From positions 398,738 to 462,737 of the forward strand of contig JXCB02000033.1 of the NCBI GenBank assembly GCA_000828075.3: DNA of 64,000 bases, in the 5' to 3' direction. Positions within the stretch are counted from its first letter, which is position 1, and every line of letters starts with the position of its first letter. The notes under the pieces were generated by a model, which saw only the letters and a program-made list of their open reading frames with translations, ran no database searches and was not told the origin of the DNA. Shown piece after piece: positions 1 to 8,997 of this stretch. The stretch comes from Tolypothrix campylonemoides VB511288 (GTDB lineage: Bacteria; Cyanobacteriota; Cyanobacteriia; Cyanobacteriales; Nostocaceae). The position numbers were made by a program, and so were the translations under genes.

Positions 1-533
1 TCTTTGGCTTGCATCTGCCCAAGTGCATTTGCTGCGGCATAACGGACATTCCAGTCAGAATCTTTGAGCAGTTCGACCACCTTTGGGGCATACTCCTTGG
101 CTTGCATCTGCCCGAGTGCATTTGCTGCGGCATAACGGACATTTGAGTTAGAATCTTTGAGCAGTTCGGCAACCTTTGGGGCATACTCTTTTGCTTGCAT
201 CTGCCCAAGTGCACTTGCTGCGGCATTACGGGAAACTGAGTCTTTATCTTCCAGCTGCTTGCCAAGCTTATCCACATCTACTTTGTATTTCTTAATCAGC
301 GACTTGGGGTCATCTAGCTGATATTCCGCCAACTTTTCTGCTGCTTTCAATCTCACTCTAGCGTCTGAGTCTGCCAGTGCTGCTACAATGCCGTTCATCT
401 CCCAGTTTTGCGGCTTGGGTTTGGGTGCTTCTTTGGCATTTACCCAAGGTAGGGAGAGGAGGAGAACAAGCACAAAAGTGAAAGGGAAAAGGAAAAAGGG
501 AGACTTTCTGGTCTTGCGGGCAGTTTTCAGCAT
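1..533 (-). CDS. Secreted HEAT-repeat protein (partial, 3' end outside window)
   Basis: Reading leftwards from an ATG at 533-531, the frame stays open to the window edge (177 codons). The first 30 or so residues are basic (MLKTARKTRKS), then a strongly hydrophobic stretch (FVLVLLLSLPWVNA), which looks like a signal peptide. From about residue 50 the protein consists of HEAT/PBS-lyase-type helical repeats of about 31 residues built on LKDSNxNVRYAAANALGQMQAKEYAPKV. The last three units are nearly identical at DNA level, so the array has grown by recent duplication. Such repeats are protein-binding scaffolds; the partner is unknown. No good ribosome binding site precedes the ATG. Confidence 0.75.
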   Translation of the reverse strand, partial: MLKTARKTRKSPFFLFPFTFVLVLLLSLPWVNAKEAPKPKPQNWEMNGIVAALADSDARVRLKAAEKLAEYQLDDPKSLIKKYKVDVDKLGKQLEDKDSVSRNAAASALGQMQAKEYAPKVAELLKDSNSNVRYAAANALGQMQAKEYAPKVVELLKDSDWNVRYAAANALGQMQAK

Positions 534-1151
534 GGGGGACACAGCCGGGAAGAGGGGGAGACGCCGCTCTGGGTATAATATTAAGTCGTTAAATGACTTA
601 TGTTTTTAAAGAAACAATTGTATTTACTTGAGAGCAGGCGTTTTATTTTTAACTTATCTTCATCTCCTTTCAGGGAAATTCCGGTTAGATTACCCACCAT
701 TTCCGCAGAACCCCACCCCTAACCCCTCCCCCTCCGGGTTCGCCAGTTGCCTGCGGAGGGAAACCCTCCTGCAGCACTGGTCTCACCGCAAGCGAGGAGG
801 GGAAAAAATGCTCTCTCTACACTAATAAAGAGAAAATAAACTGTCTTTGCTGTCTTTGCCGCCGATAGGCAAAAAAATGCTCCCCCTCTCTGCTTGCGGA
901 GAGGGGGCTGGGGGGTGAGGTTTTACGCGTGCTATCTTTGCCGCCGATAGGCAAAAAAATACTCCCCCTCTCTGCTTGCGGAGAGGGGGCTGGGGGGTGA
1001 GGTTTTACGCCTGCTGTGCTATTGGCTCTGAGCGGGGACGCATTTCTTGAGACTCTGCCTCAATATAATCATTGGGAGGCGCAGCCTCCTGTACTGCATT
1101 CCCATGCAGAGCATAGGAACGAGTTAGAGTATTTTATAAACTATAAAAGTT
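534..1151. other. Repeat-rich spacer
   Basis: No gene is supported here. It holds pyrimidine-rich dispersed repeat sequence at 700-800, the 82-bp tandem duplication at 851-1014, and a small hairpin (GGAGGC/GCCTCC, 1075-1089) followed by a GGAACGAGTTA motif. That hairpin-plus-motif combination recurs at 32772-32822. Short open frames in this stretch have repeat-derived composition and were not called. Confidence 0.6.
851..1014. repeat. 82-bp direct tandem duplication (2 copies)
   Basis: Copy 1 starts at 851 and copy 2 at 933, with period 82. They differ at only a few positions, for example AAATGCTCC versus AAATACTCC. Each unit contains an inverted repeat CCCCCTCTC...GAGAGGGGG followed by CTGGGGGGTGAGG, a common cyanobacterial dispersed-repeat motif. 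A third partial unit begins at 841. Confidence 0.85.
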
Positions 1152-1871
1152 ATGAAGCAGGTAGTCAGGCAACTCAGAGAGCGAAACAAAATTGACTTGC
1201 ACTCTCGCGGAATCAACTATCATCTTTGGAGTTTGGATACTACAGAGTACAAGAATTTACGCTCGAATAGTCTCCCCATTGCAGATGATTACAGCTTTTA
1301 CATAGAACTTTATCTTTTTGAACGAGAGAAAGAGGATAGGCTGAACTTAGCAGAACTATTTGTCACCTTAGAGTGGCTATTTGGAGAGAGTAGTGATTTC
1401 TTTGATGATTGGAAAGGTTCTTTCTGTTTTCCAATATTACTGGTGGTAAAGAAGGCGATAGGAGATTTCTTTTACTTGATGCGTATTTATGACCATCGAG
1501 GCACTGTCTACTTTAGTATATATAGAATCCTGGAAAATGGCAGAGATGATTATGATACTGACAAATTACGTGAGCCATTCGCTTTAGAGTTCTCCAGGCA
1601 AGAAATTAACTATTTTTTCAGCTTCTTATATGGTTATATAACTGGATATTTTCAAAGTTTAAAACAAAATCTTATCGTTCAACCATTTTTGAAAAAAGTT
1701 GATTCTAATCTCATTGTATACGGTTATAAAGATGGTGAATATTTTGAGAAACAATATGATTCTCCAGAAACATACCAAGCAGCGATTCAATCGTTTGAGG
1801 AAATCTATGGAAGCTGTTTGAGAAGAACAGATGTTAATACTATCTTAAAAAAGATAATCAGTGATGTTTAG
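1152..1871 (+). CDS. Hypothetical protein, unknown family
   Basis: The 239-residue protein has no family I recognise. It is soluble, rich in aromatic and acidic residues, and has no signal peptide or clear membrane segment; the stretch FPILLVVKKAIGDFFYLM is buried-type rather than transmembrane. Composition (Phe, Tyr, Asp, Glu) is protein-like throughout, and the frame is long for this AT-rich stretch. It stands alone, with 600 bp of repeat DNA upstream and 390 bp of non-coding sequence downstream. The ATG at 1152 is the first start in the frame. Confidence 0.6.
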   Translation: MKQVVRQLRERNKIDLHSRGINYHLWSLDTTEYKNLRSNSLPIADDYSFYIELYLFEREKEDRLNLAELFVTLEWLFGESSDFFDDWKGSFCFPILLVVKKAIGDFFYLMRIYDHRGTVYFSIYRILENGRDDYDTDKLREPFALEFSRQEINYFFSFLYGYITGYFQSLKQNLIVQPFLKKVDSNLIVYGYKDGEYFEKQYDSPETYQAAIQSFEEIYGSCLRRTDVNTILKKIISDV

Positions 1872-2264
1872 ACAAATACGCCGTTTTTCATTTGCATAAA
1901 CTACAAACCACATGGTAGGGGTACAAAGCATTGCTGTGCCCCGGAGAGCCAACCTGTGTTATACTCCTCAAGACTTCTCAACAATCCCTACTAAAATACT
2001 CATAATTCGTTCTCGGCAAAGACAGCTTTCACCTGATGATATCATCAAGCTCGGCTAAGATTTCATTAGGTTCATCGTTCATCTCAAAGTATGAGCCAAG
2101 GTGCCATCTCGGTCTACCTGAAGAATTTTGGGCTTAGCCATGACGAGAAAAGCAACAGAAATAGAAAAGAAGCTAGCATCAATGTAACGCAAGCATAACA
2201 ACCAAGGTAAACTGGTTGAATTGACTAATATAGTTAAGCGACTATTCCTTGACAACAGTGTCCT
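1872..2264. other. Spacer with possible gene remnant
   Basis: About 390 bp with no intact gene. On the minus strand around 2030-2140 there is a short open stretch ending YFEMNDEPNEILAELDDIIR and a stop, with codon use like a real C-terminus. An overlapping frame begins with an ATG (MAKPKILQVDRDG). This could be the decayed end of a small gene, but I cannot assign a family. Confidence 0.3.
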
Positions 2265-4415
2265 ATGCCTGCATTTTTATTAGAAGTCGGTACAGAAGAA
2301 TTACCCGCAAGCTTTCTCAGTAGCGCGATCGCACAGTGGAAGTCGCGCATTCCCCAAACTCTCGCAGAAAACAGCCTCACTTACGATGCTGTGGAAGTTT
2401 ACGGGACTCCTCGCCGCTTAGCTGTACTCATCAAAAATCTACCATCCCAACAAAGCGATCGCGAAGAGGAAATTAAAGGTCCCCCCGCACAAGCTGCGTT
2501 TAAAGATGGAAAACCGACGCCAGCAGCGCAAGGCTTTGCTAAAAAGCAAGGTGTGGAACTCGATGCTTTGGAAGTTCGCACGACTGATAAGGGGGATTTT
2601 GTCTTTGTACGGAAACTCACCCCCGGTCGTCCCGTTGCCGATATTTTAACAGAACTCGTTCCTCAGTGGATTTTCAAACTCGAAGGGAAGCGGTTGATGC
2701 GTTGGGGTGACGGGGATAAGACATTTTCTCGTCCGATTCGCTGGATTGTTGCTTTGTTAGATGATGCGGTGCTGCCGATTGAATTAGATAATGGTTCGGA
2801 GACGATAAAGAGCGATCGCATTTCCCAAGGTCATCGCGTCTTGCATCCAGAAAGCGTCACAATTCCCCAGGCTACTGATTATATCACGGCGCTTCGTTCT
2901 GCATATGTCGTCGCCCGTCCCGATGAACGGGCAAATACCATCACTCAGCAAGTCAAAGAGTCTGTACAAAAGTTAGATGGCTATGCAGAGATTTACCCAG
3001 ATTTATTAGAGGAAGTCACAAACCTTGTAGAATTTCCTTCAGCAGTTGTCGGTAAATTTGAATCAGAGTTTTTGAACCTACCCACTGAGGTGATTACCAC
3101 TGTGATGGTAAGTCACCAGCGTTATTTTCCTGTGTTCAAAGCTAAAGATTCAAAAGAATTACTACCCAACTTTATCACTGTCTCTAACGGCGACCCCACG
3201 AAATCAGACATCATTGCTGTGGGGAATGAAAGAGTTATCCGCGCACGTTTAGCTGATGGTCGATTTTTCTACGACGCTGATTTAGAAAAACCTTTGGAAA
3301 GCTTTTTACCTCAGTTGGAAAAAGTCACTTTCCAAGAGGATTTAGGTTCATTGCGTGCTAAGGTAGACCGCATTGGTAAGATTGCCCAGCAAATTACAGA
3401 ACAACTGCAATTAAGCGAAAAGGAACGGGAAAATATCCAAAGAGCAGCTCTTTTATGCAAAGCTGATTTAGTTAGCCAAATGGTCTATGAATTTCCTGAA
3501 TTACAGGGAATCATGGGACAAAAATATGCCTTAGCCAGTCAAGAAGATGAAGCAGTTGCCACGGCAATTTTTGAACATTATCTACCTCGCGGGGCAGATG
3601 ACATTTTACCTCAATCTTTGGTAGGACAAATTGTCGGTTTGGCAGACAGACTTGACACGTTAGTCAGCATCTTTGGATTGGGGATGATACCCACAGGTTC
3701 TTCTGACCCCTTTGCCTTGCGACGGGCTGCAAATGCGATAGTTAACATTACATGGGCGGCTAATTTGCCCATCAATCTGCAACAGTTACTAGAGCACATT
3801 GCCACAGATTTTGTTCAGGAACACAACAAAGATAAAAATCAATTAGTCGCCGCTTTGCAAGAATTTTTCCTGCAACGTATCAGGACGCTGCTACAAGAAG
3901 AAAAAGGCATTGATTATGACTTAGTGAATGCAGTTTTGGGAGAAAATGACCCAGAATACGCAGAAAGGGCGTTAAAAGATTTATTGGATGTGCGCGATCG
4001 CGCCACTTTCCTCCAACAAATCCGCAGTGATGGTACATTGGATAACATCTACGAAACGGTTAACCGTTCGACTCGTTTAGCGGCTCAAGGAGATTTAGAT
4101 ACCAAACAACTTGATCCAATATCAGTAGTTCACAAAGAACTCTTCCAAAAATCATCCGAAGAAGCTTTTTACAATGCCATTGTGGATTTAGTACCGCAAA
4201 CTCAAGCCGCCCAACAGTCACGAGATTACGGACAGTTAGTCACAGCATTAGGGCAAATTACCCCCACCGTCAGCAACTTTTTTGACGGAGCAGAAAGCGT
4301 TTTAGTTATGGATCCAAATCCAGAAATCAAACGCAATCGGTTAAATTTGCTCGGCTTGCTTCGCAATCATGCCCGTATATTAGCGGACTTTGGTGCGGTC
4401 GTCAAAAATTTGTAG
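2265..4415 (+). CDS. glyS: Glycine--tRNA ligase beta subunit
   Basis: GlyS is the beta subunit of the alpha2-beta2 glycyl-tRNA synthetase, which charges tRNA-Gly in the cytoplasm. The 716 residues match the usual length (about 690-720). The N-terminus [15 protein letters not shown] is the family signature, followed by [10 protein letters not shown], an HD-type central part ([22 protein letters not shown]) and a C-terminal anticodon-binding-like helical part ([25 protein letters not shown]). The alpha subunit gene (glyQ) is not in the window, which is normal in cyanobacteria. The gene is followed 48 bp later by murD in the same direction. Confidence 0.97.
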   Translation: MPAFLLEVGTEELPASFLSSAIAQWKSRIPQTLAENSLTYDAVEVYGTPRRLAVLIKNLPSQQSDREEEIKGPPAQAAFKDGKPTPAAQGFAKKQGVELDALEVRTTDKGDFVFVRKLTPGRPVADILTELVPQWIFKLEGKRLMRWGDGDKTFSRPIRWIVALLDDAVLPIELDNGSETIKSDRISQGHRVLHPESVTIPQATDYITALRSAYVVARPDERANTITQQVKESVQKLDGYAEIYPDLLEEVTNLVEFPSAVVGKFESEFLNLPTEVITTVMVSHQRYFPVFKAKDSKELLPNFITVSNGDPTKSDIIAVGNERVIRARLADGRFFYDADLEKPLESFLPQLEKVTFQEDLGSLRAKVDRIGKIAQQITEQLQLSEKERENIQRAALLCKADLVSQMVYEFPELQGIMGQKYALASQEDEAVATAIFEHYLPRGADDILPQSLVGQIVGLADRLDTLVSIFGLGMIPTGSSDPFALRRAANAIVNITWAANLPINLQQLLEHIATDFVQEHNKDKNQLVAALQEFFLQRIRTLLQEEKGIDYDLVNAVLGENDPEYAERALKDLLDVRDRATFLQQIRSDGTLDNIYETVNRSTRLAAQGDLDTKQLDPISVVHKELFQKSSEEAFYNAIVDLVPQTQAAQQSRDYGQLVTALGQITPTVSNFFDGAESVLVMDPNPEIKRNRLNLLGLLRNHARILADFGAVVKNL

Positions 4416-4463
4416 CATAAGTAAAAAATAGTTGTGTGATTTTAGGAAATAAACGCTACGATA

Positions 4464-6041
4464 ATGGAGCTTAACCAGGGACCTCTGCCACAGTCTATGC
4501 CCAAAAGCCACGTCATTGGATTAGGAAAGTCCGGTATTGCTGCGGCGAGATTGTTGAAACGGGAAGGTTGGGAGGTGGAGATCGGCGATCGCAACACCTC
4601 CCTTGACCTCCTCAAGCAACAACAGGAACTTGCCGCAGAGCAAATAACCGTTAAACTAGGATATTCCCTGGAACTCAGTAATTCAGATTTACCCCAATTG
4701 ATAGTTGTTAGCCCAGGCGTACCTTGGGACATACCTGTGTTAGTTAAAGCACGAGAATTGGGCATTCAAACCATCGGAGAGATGGAACTCGCTTGGCAAC
4801 ATTTGCAATCAGTACCTTGGGTAGCAATTACTGGCACAAACGGTAAAACCACTACCACATCCTTAATTGCTGCAATTTTTCAACAAGCAGGATTAAACGC
4901 TCCCGCCTGCGGTAACATTGGCTACGCTGCTGGCGAAGTCGCCCTGGCTGTGGAGACAATAGGAGGGAGGGAGCGAAGGAGCGAGGGAGAGAGGGAGCGA
5001 AGAAGCGAGGGAGAGAGGGACAATTTTCCCTCACTCTCACCTTCCCTCACTCCCTCACTCTCACCTTCCCTCACTCCCTCACTCTCACCTTCCCTCACTC
5101 CCTCTACCCAAATAGACTGGGTGATTGCAGAGGTAAGCAGCTATCAAATAGAATCATCTCCTTCCCTTGCGCCTCGCATCGGCGTATGGACAACTTTCAC
5201 ACCGGATCATCTCAGTCGCCATAAAACCTTAGAAAACTACTACAACATCAAAGCGCACCTACTGCGTCAGTCTCAGATACAAGTTTTCAACGGTGATGAT
5301 CCATATTTAAGAAAGGTTGGTGAAAGTGATTGGCGTGACGCCTATTGGACAAGCGTCAAAGGTAAAGATAATTTGATCGGTTCCAAAGGCTATTACATAC
5401 AAGACGGTTGGGTTGTAGAGACAAAAGGCGGCGCGTCTCTACAAGATGAACCTATTGTAGAAGTTTCCGCTTTGCGAATGGTGGGAGAACACAATCTGCA
5501 AAATCTGCTGATGTCAGTTGCTGCGGCGCGTTTGGCGGGAATTGATAAAGATGCGATTTCTCGCGCTATAGGTGAATTCCCTGGTGTCCCCCATCGTTTA
5601 GAACACATTTGTACTTGGCAAGGCATAGATTTTATCAACGACAGCAAAGCAACGAACTACGATGCTGCTGAAGTTGGCTTGGTATCCGTTAAAAGTCCAG
5701 TTGTATTAATTGCCGGTGGAGAAGCCAAAGCTGGTGATGAAACTGGCTGGATAGCAAAAATTAAAGCTAAAGCCGCCTCAGTATTGCTTATTGGGAGTGC
5801 TGCACCTGCATTTGCTCAACGCTTGCAAGAAGAAGGATATCACAGTTACGAAATTGTAGAAACAATGGACAAGGCTGTTCCCAGATCAGCGGAATTAGCA
5901 AAACAGCATCAAGCGCCTGTGGTGCTACTCTCTCCTGCTTGTGCAAGTTTCGACCAATATGCCAATTTTGAACAGCGCGGTGATCATTTTCGGCAGTTGT
6001 GTTTGGATCTGTTGAACTGGAGATTGGGGATTGGGGATTAG
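4464..6041 (+). CDS. murD: UDP-N-acetylmuramoylalanine--D-glutamate ligase with in-frame minisatellite insert
   Basis: MurD adds D-Glu to UDP-MurNAc-L-Ala in cytoplasmic peptidoglycan synthesis. Visible motifs are the N-terminal nucleotide-sugar domain ([16 protein letters not shown]), the ATP loop GTNGKTTTT at residues 124-132, [14 protein letters not shown] at 219-232, and the C-terminal [19 protein letters not shown]. The protein is 525 residues, against about 450-460 usual. The excess is a low-complexity block at residues 168-215 (ERRSEGER repeats, then SLSPSLTP three times), encoded by purine/pyrimidine minisatellite DNA at 4968-5105. The stop codon also falls in a GGGGATT repeat. The homologous N-terminus begins at Met12 (4497), so that ATG may be the true start. 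Confidence 0.95.
   Translation: MELNQGPLPQSMPKSHVIGLGKSGIAAARLLKREGWEVEIGDRNTSLDLLKQQQELAAEQITVKLGYSLELSNSDLPQLIVVSPGVPWDIPVLVKARELGIQTIGEMELAWQHLQSVPWVAITGTNGKTTTTSLIAAIFQQAGLNAPACGNIGYAAGEVALAVETIGGRERRSEGERERRSEGERDNFPSLSPSLTPSLSPSLTPSLSPSLTPSTQIDWVIAEVSSYQIESSPSLAPRIGVWTTFTPDHLSRHKTLENYYNIKAHLLRQSQIQVFNGDDPYLRKVGESDWRDAYWTSVKGKDNLIGSKGYYIQDGWVVETKGGASLQDEPIVEVSALRMVGEHNLQNLLMSVAAARLAGIDKDAISRAIGEFPGVPHRLEHICTWQGIDFINDSKATNYDAAEVGLVSVKSPVVLIAGGEAKAGDETGWIAKIKAKAASVLLIGSAAPAFAQRLQEEGYHSYEIVETMDKAVPRSAELAKQHQAPVVLLSPACASFDQYANFEQRGDHFRQLCLDLLNWRLGIGD
4968..5105. repeat. Minisatellite inside murD (purine block then pyrimidine block)
   Basis: 4968-5020 is a purine-rich tract of repeated GAGGGAGAGAGGGAGCGA-type units. 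5027-5105 is a pyrimidine-rich tract with a 24-bp unit (ACTCTCACCTTCCCTCACTC plus CCTC) repeated three times. The two halves are roughly complementary (GAGGGAGAGAGGGA against TCCCTCACTCTC), so the block can fold as a long hairpin. The unit length is a multiple of three, which keeps murD in frame. The same kinds of repeats occur at 13940-14032 and 63905-63955. Confidence 0.9.
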
Positions 6042-6385
6042 GGACTGGGAGGATTAGGGACTGGGAGGATTATGGACGGGGATTCAAACCCCGCCCAAAG
6101 GAAAGTAGGAACATCTTGCTAGTCCCCAGTACCCAGTAAAGAGTCCCAAAGCGGCGTTTCTCCCCAAGGGATGCGCGAATCTGGTTGGGGACTCCGAGGC
6201 GCGACTGTTGAAATAGCAAGCCCAAATTGAGTTACCCCCCAATACGGTTCAGTTAGGGCTAAAACTCTTTGTCAAAGTCAATTTTTTTAAAGAACCGCAG
6301 AGGCGCAGAGGACACAGAGAGAAGAAAAAAATGCTTAACTGAACCGTATTGACTTATCCCCGAATTTTAGCGAAGCGGAATCCGG
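6042..6385. other. Repeat-rich spacer after murD
   Basis: This contains short tandem repeats of GGGACTGGGAGGATTA type (6043-6075), a hairpin GGGG-ATTCAAA-CCCC (about 6078-6094) that is a common dispersed repeat rather than a tRNA arm, and the 112-bp inverted-repeat element at 6240-6351. No gene is supported. Confidence 0.6.
6240..6351. mobile_element. MITE-like element, copy 1
   Basis: 112 bp bounded by perfect 16-bp terminal inverted repeats, CAATACGGTTCAGTTA and its complement. The interior has no coding capacity and contains a stretch (AACCGCAGAGGCGCAGAGGA) that is widespread as a dispersed repeat. The sequence 6241-6350 is base-for-base identical to the reverse complement of 47161-47270. 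Identity over 110 bp at two loci indicates recent movement, presumably by a transposase encoded elsewhere. No clear target duplication is visible at this copy. Confidence 0.85.
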
Positions 6386-6395
6386 GGATTTTTTC
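6356..6395 (+). terminator. Possible Rho-independent terminator
   Basis: The inverted repeat ATCCCCG (6356-6362) / CGGGGAT (6383-6389) is followed by a run of T. It lies between the mobile element and the ptsI remnant, so what it ends is unclear. Confidence 0.35.
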
Positions 6396-6640
6396 AGACT
6401 TTAATCCGTTTAGCAGGAAATCCTCTAGCAGCGCCGATTTTACTGGGGTTAGGATTGGATGAGGTGAGTTTGAATCCGCAAGCTACCTCTGCATTTAAGC
6501 TGGCGATCGCCCAGTTAACAATGGCAAAATCAGAGGCAATTGTAGCATCAGCTATGCTGCAACATTCTGCAACTGAGGTGAGAGAAGTTGTCTGTCCAAA
6601 GGGCGATGAGCAAAGTCCAGGGCAAACGAAACGCATCTAA
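6386..6640 (+). pseudogene. ptsI: Remnant of PTS enzyme I (C-terminal end)
   Basis: The frame from about 6386 encodes RLAGNPLAAPILLGLGLDEV, then SLNPQATSAFKLAIAQLTMAKSEAIV, and stops at 6640. This matches the extreme C-terminus of phosphoenolpyruvate-protein phosphotransferase, where G(D/N)PLAxPxLLGLGxDExSxxP is the conserved end of the PEP-binding barrel. Everything upstream, including the catalytic His domain, is missing. The last 15 or so codons do not look like the family. A fragment of about 60 residues cannot be active, so I call it a decayed gene; a complete copy may exist elsewhere. Confidence 0.7.
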
Positions 6641-6856
6641 TTTCCACAAATCTAAATCAGCCCAAATGCGCGGACTTCCACTGTCACTATTTTGGCTCCC
6701 TTCTCCCCAAGGGAGAAGGGTTGGGGATGAGGGCAATTCATTTTTAGATTCAGCAACGCCTAAACTCTAGTACCCAGCCTTGTGGTAGTTTAAGGTTGGT
6801 TACAATTCACCTCTTACAATAGAGAACTTTGACCCTCATGACTGGAGAGCAAAACC

Positions 6857-7498
6857 TTGGGAATAGAACTACGCAGTTTCGTATTTCTCGACAGCCTGCA
6901 ACCTCAACATGCAGCATATATGGGAACAGTAGCCCAAGGTTTCTTGCCATTACCAGGAGATTCATCGCTGTGGATTGAAATCTCTCCTGGTATCGAAATT
7001 AATCGGATTACGGATGTAGCGCTCAAAGCTGCTTCTGTCCGTCCGGGAGCACTGGTGGTCGAACGACTGTACGGTCTATTGGAAATTCATTCTAGTTCCC
7101 AAGGGGAAACGCGAGCTGCTGGTGCTGCCATTTTGGCGACACTGGGAGTCAAAAAAGACGAATGTCTCAAACCGCGTGTCGTTTCTAACCAAATTATCCG
7201 CAACATTGATGCTTACCAAGCACAACTTCTCAATCGCACGAACCGAGGACAAATGCTATTGGCTGGGCAAACGCTGTATGTATTAGAAGTTGAGCCTGCG
7301 GCTTATGCTGCACTAGCTGCGAATGAAGCAGAGAAAGCGGCGGCGATTAACATCCTTGCGGTTCAACCTGTAGGTAGCTTTGGGCGGCTTTATTTAGGTG
7401 GACAAGAACGGGATATTCTTGCAGGTTCTCGGGGAGCATTAACGGCGATTGAAAGTGTAGCTGGTCGGATACACTCCCAGAGTGGGCGTCAGGAGTAA
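6857..7498 (+). CDS. ccmP: Tandem-BMC carboxysome shell protein CcmP
   Basis: CcmP is a double-BMC-domain (BMC-T) shell protein of the beta-carboxysome; it forms gated pseudohexameric trimers proposed to admit larger metabolites such as RuBP and 3-PGA. The 213 residues fit the family, with one BMC-like half at residues 3-95 ([40 protein letters not shown]) and a second at 106-205 ([40 protein letters not shown]). The start is TTG at 6857, with GGAG at 6843 nine bases upstream; the nearby ATG at 6838 is out of frame. It lies away from any ccmKLMN genes, as ccmP usually does. Confidence 0.88.
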   Translation: MGIELRSFVFLDSLQPQHAAYMGTVAQGFLPLPGDSSLWIEISPGIEINRITDVALKAASVRPGALVVERLYGLLEIHSSSQGETRAAGAAILATLGVKKDECLKPRVVSNQIIRNIDAYQAQLLNRTNRGQMLLAGQTLYVLEVEPAAYAALAANEAEKAAAINILAVQPVGSFGRLYLGGQERDILAGSRGALTAIESVAGRIHSQSGRQE

Positions 7499-7508
7499 AG
7501 GAGAGACA

Positions 7509-8303
7509 ATGGCAAATCTTGAGCATCTGGCTTTACTGAAAGCAGGTGCAGTTACATGGATTGAGTGGAGAAAGAAAAACCCCCAGATTTCACCAGATCT
7601 GAGCGCTGCTAACCTGCAAGGGGATAACCTCAAAGGCGCTAACCTCCACTCTGTAAACTTGAGCAAGGTGGAGCTAGGTAATGGTTTACTCATGCAAGCA
7701 AATCTCAGCGGTGCTGACCTCAATGGCGCTAACCTCAAGGGTGCCAACCTGATTGAAGCTAACCTGAGTGGGGCTAACTTCAGTGTTGCTAATTTGAGCG
7801 GTGCTACATTGACACAGGCAGATCTGAGTCATGCTAATCTGATTGGAGCTGACTTAAGTGAGGTGAATCTCAAAGGCGCTATTCTCGCTGATGCTAACCT
7901 GATTGGAACTGAGTTGAGAGGCGCTAACTTGAGAGATGCCGATTTAGGTACAGCAAAGTTAACCCGTGCTAACCTCTGTTTTGCCAACCTCATCGCAGCT
8001 AACTTGATTGCGGCTGACTTGAGCAAAGCAAACTTGTATGAGGCGGAAATGATCGGGGCTTACCTTTACAAAACTGACCTGTACAAAGCTAATCTGAGCA
8101 AGGCTCACCTGAGTAGTGCATACCTGTTGCGGGCTAACCTGAGTGAGGCTGACTTGAGCTTTGCTGACTTGAGATGGACTAACCTCACAGGAGCGAACTT
8201 AGCAGGGGCGAATCTCACAGGAGCTAACCTTAAGGGAGCTAACCTTAAGGGAGCTAACCTCACCGACGTGAACCTTCACCTGACAATAATGCCTGAGTCT
8301 TGA
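7509..8303 (+). CDS. Pentapeptide-repeat protein
   Basis: 264 residues, nearly all of it A(N/D)LxX pentapeptides from about residue 35 (for example GANLKGANLIEANLSGANF), which fold into a right-handed quadrilateral beta-helix. There is no signal peptide or membrane segment, so it is probably cytoplasmic. The N-terminal 34 residues (MANLEHLALLKAGAVTWIEW) are the short helical cap common in cyanobacterial members. The ATG at 7509 is chosen because AAAGGAGA lies just upstream; an earlier in-frame GTG at 7482 lies inside ccmP. It may be co-transcribed with ccmP (10-bp gap). Function is unknown. Confidence 0.9.
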   Translation: MANLEHLALLKAGAVTWIEWRKKNPQISPDLSAANLQGDNLKGANLHSVNLSKVELGNGLLMQANLSGADLNGANLKGANLIEANLSGANFSVANLSGATLTQADLSHANLIGADLSEVNLKGAILADANLIGTELRGANLRDADLGTAKLTRANLCFANLIAANLIAADLSKANLYEAEMIGAYLYKTDLYKANLSKAHLSSAYLLRANLSEADLSFADLRWTNLTGANLAGANLTGANLKGANLKGANLTDVNLHLTIMPES

Positions 8304-8305
8304 AC

Positions 8306-8359
8306 GCACGATGAGTTATCAGCAACAGCTGTGCACGATGAGTTATCAGCAACAGCTGT
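8306..8359. repeat. 27-bp tandem duplication
   Basis: Two perfect consecutive copies (8306-8332 and 8333-8359) of a unit starting GCACGATGAGTTATCAGCAA. They lie directly after the pentapeptide gene. Confidence 0.9.
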
Positions 8360-8444
8360 CCAAAAACCCCGATATGCGAAGTATGGACTACAAGAAGTCT
8401 CTGTTAGAAAATGGAGGGAGAGAATTAGTGAAGGTGGATCAGTT

Positions 8445-8669
8445 ATGTCAACAGTGTCAGAACAACTAGAAGAACGAGTAGCGATTCTAGAGGCTGAAGT
8501 TGCACACCTCAAAAGTAAATTAGAGGTTGTTTCTTTGCCAACAAAACCTTGGTGGGAGAGGATTGCTGGAACATTTGCTGACAACTCAGCTTATGATGAA
8601 GCCATGCAGCTAGGACGCGAGTATCGTGTCTGCCAACTCGCGCTCTGTTTGGAGCATTTCACTGTATAA
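8445..8669 (+). CDS. Truncated VapB-like antitoxin
   Basis: From ATG 8445 the protein reads MSTVSEQLEERVAILEAEVA, a coiled coil, then TKPWWERIAGTFADNSAYDE and AMQLGREYR. This is the usual cyanobacterial antitoxin that precedes a PIN-domain VapC toxin. After REYR (about 8630) family similarity ends abruptly, the remaining residues (VCQLALCLEHFTV) are read from the opposite-strand neighbour, and no toxin gene follows. It is therefore probably a truncated remnant. Confidence 0.55.
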   Translation: MSTVSEQLEERVAILEAEVAHLKSKLEVVSLPTKPWWERIAGTFADNSAYDEAMQLGREYRVCQLALCLEHFTV

Positions 8670-8855
8670 CTTATCCAGGTTAGAAAGGGCACTGTTGTAT
8701 GCATTCTCTCTAGTTCGCATCCTTTCTATTAAAGTTGAGAAAGTAGGCTGGGTGAGTCCATTGCCTAAATCTAAATTCGGATCAATTGAATTGATGCCAG
8801 CCGCACGACGCACTGCTTTTTCTAACACCTGGGAGGTTCTTTTTCTACGAGCCAT
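8610..8855 (-). CDS. Truncated conserved cyanobacterial hypothetical (MARRKRTS family)
   Basis: The frame starts MARRKRTSQVLEKAVRRAAG, then DPNLDLGNGLTQPTFSTLIE and AYNSALSNLDKLYSEMLQTE. This is a recognisable small cyanobacterial family of unknown function. Full-length relatives continue past the LQxExxL motif; here the frame leaves the family at about 8630 and stops 20 bp later, inside the end of the convergent antitoxin fragment. The two genes overlap tail to tail by 60 bp, which suggests a deletion joined two gene fragments. The second Met (8855) is the family start. Confidence 0.55.
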   Translation of the reverse strand: MARRKRTSQVLEKAVRRAAGINSIDPNLDLGNGLTQPTFSTLIERMRTRENAYNSALSNLDKLYSEMLQTERELADTILAS

Positions 8856-8997
8856 GATATGCACCTTGTAATACAGTACGGTTAATATTCTTTACTTTAA
8901 AAAACTTCCGTATTGATCAGCCTGAGAAAATTTCGGCAAATCTGCAATAGCTTTTGCTACATAGCTATAGTTGTCATGAGTGCGGGAATTACTGGAA

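Noticed and set aside
388-825. Two plus-strand open frames of 65-73 codons
   Set aside because: The first is the complement of the HEAT-repeat gene and the second is read from pyrimidine-rich repeat DNA; no ribosome sites or family similarity.
6075-6100. GGGG-ATTCAAA-CCCC resembling a tRNA T-arm
   Set aside because: No acceptor, D or anticodon arms can be built around it; it is a common dispersed hairpin repeat.
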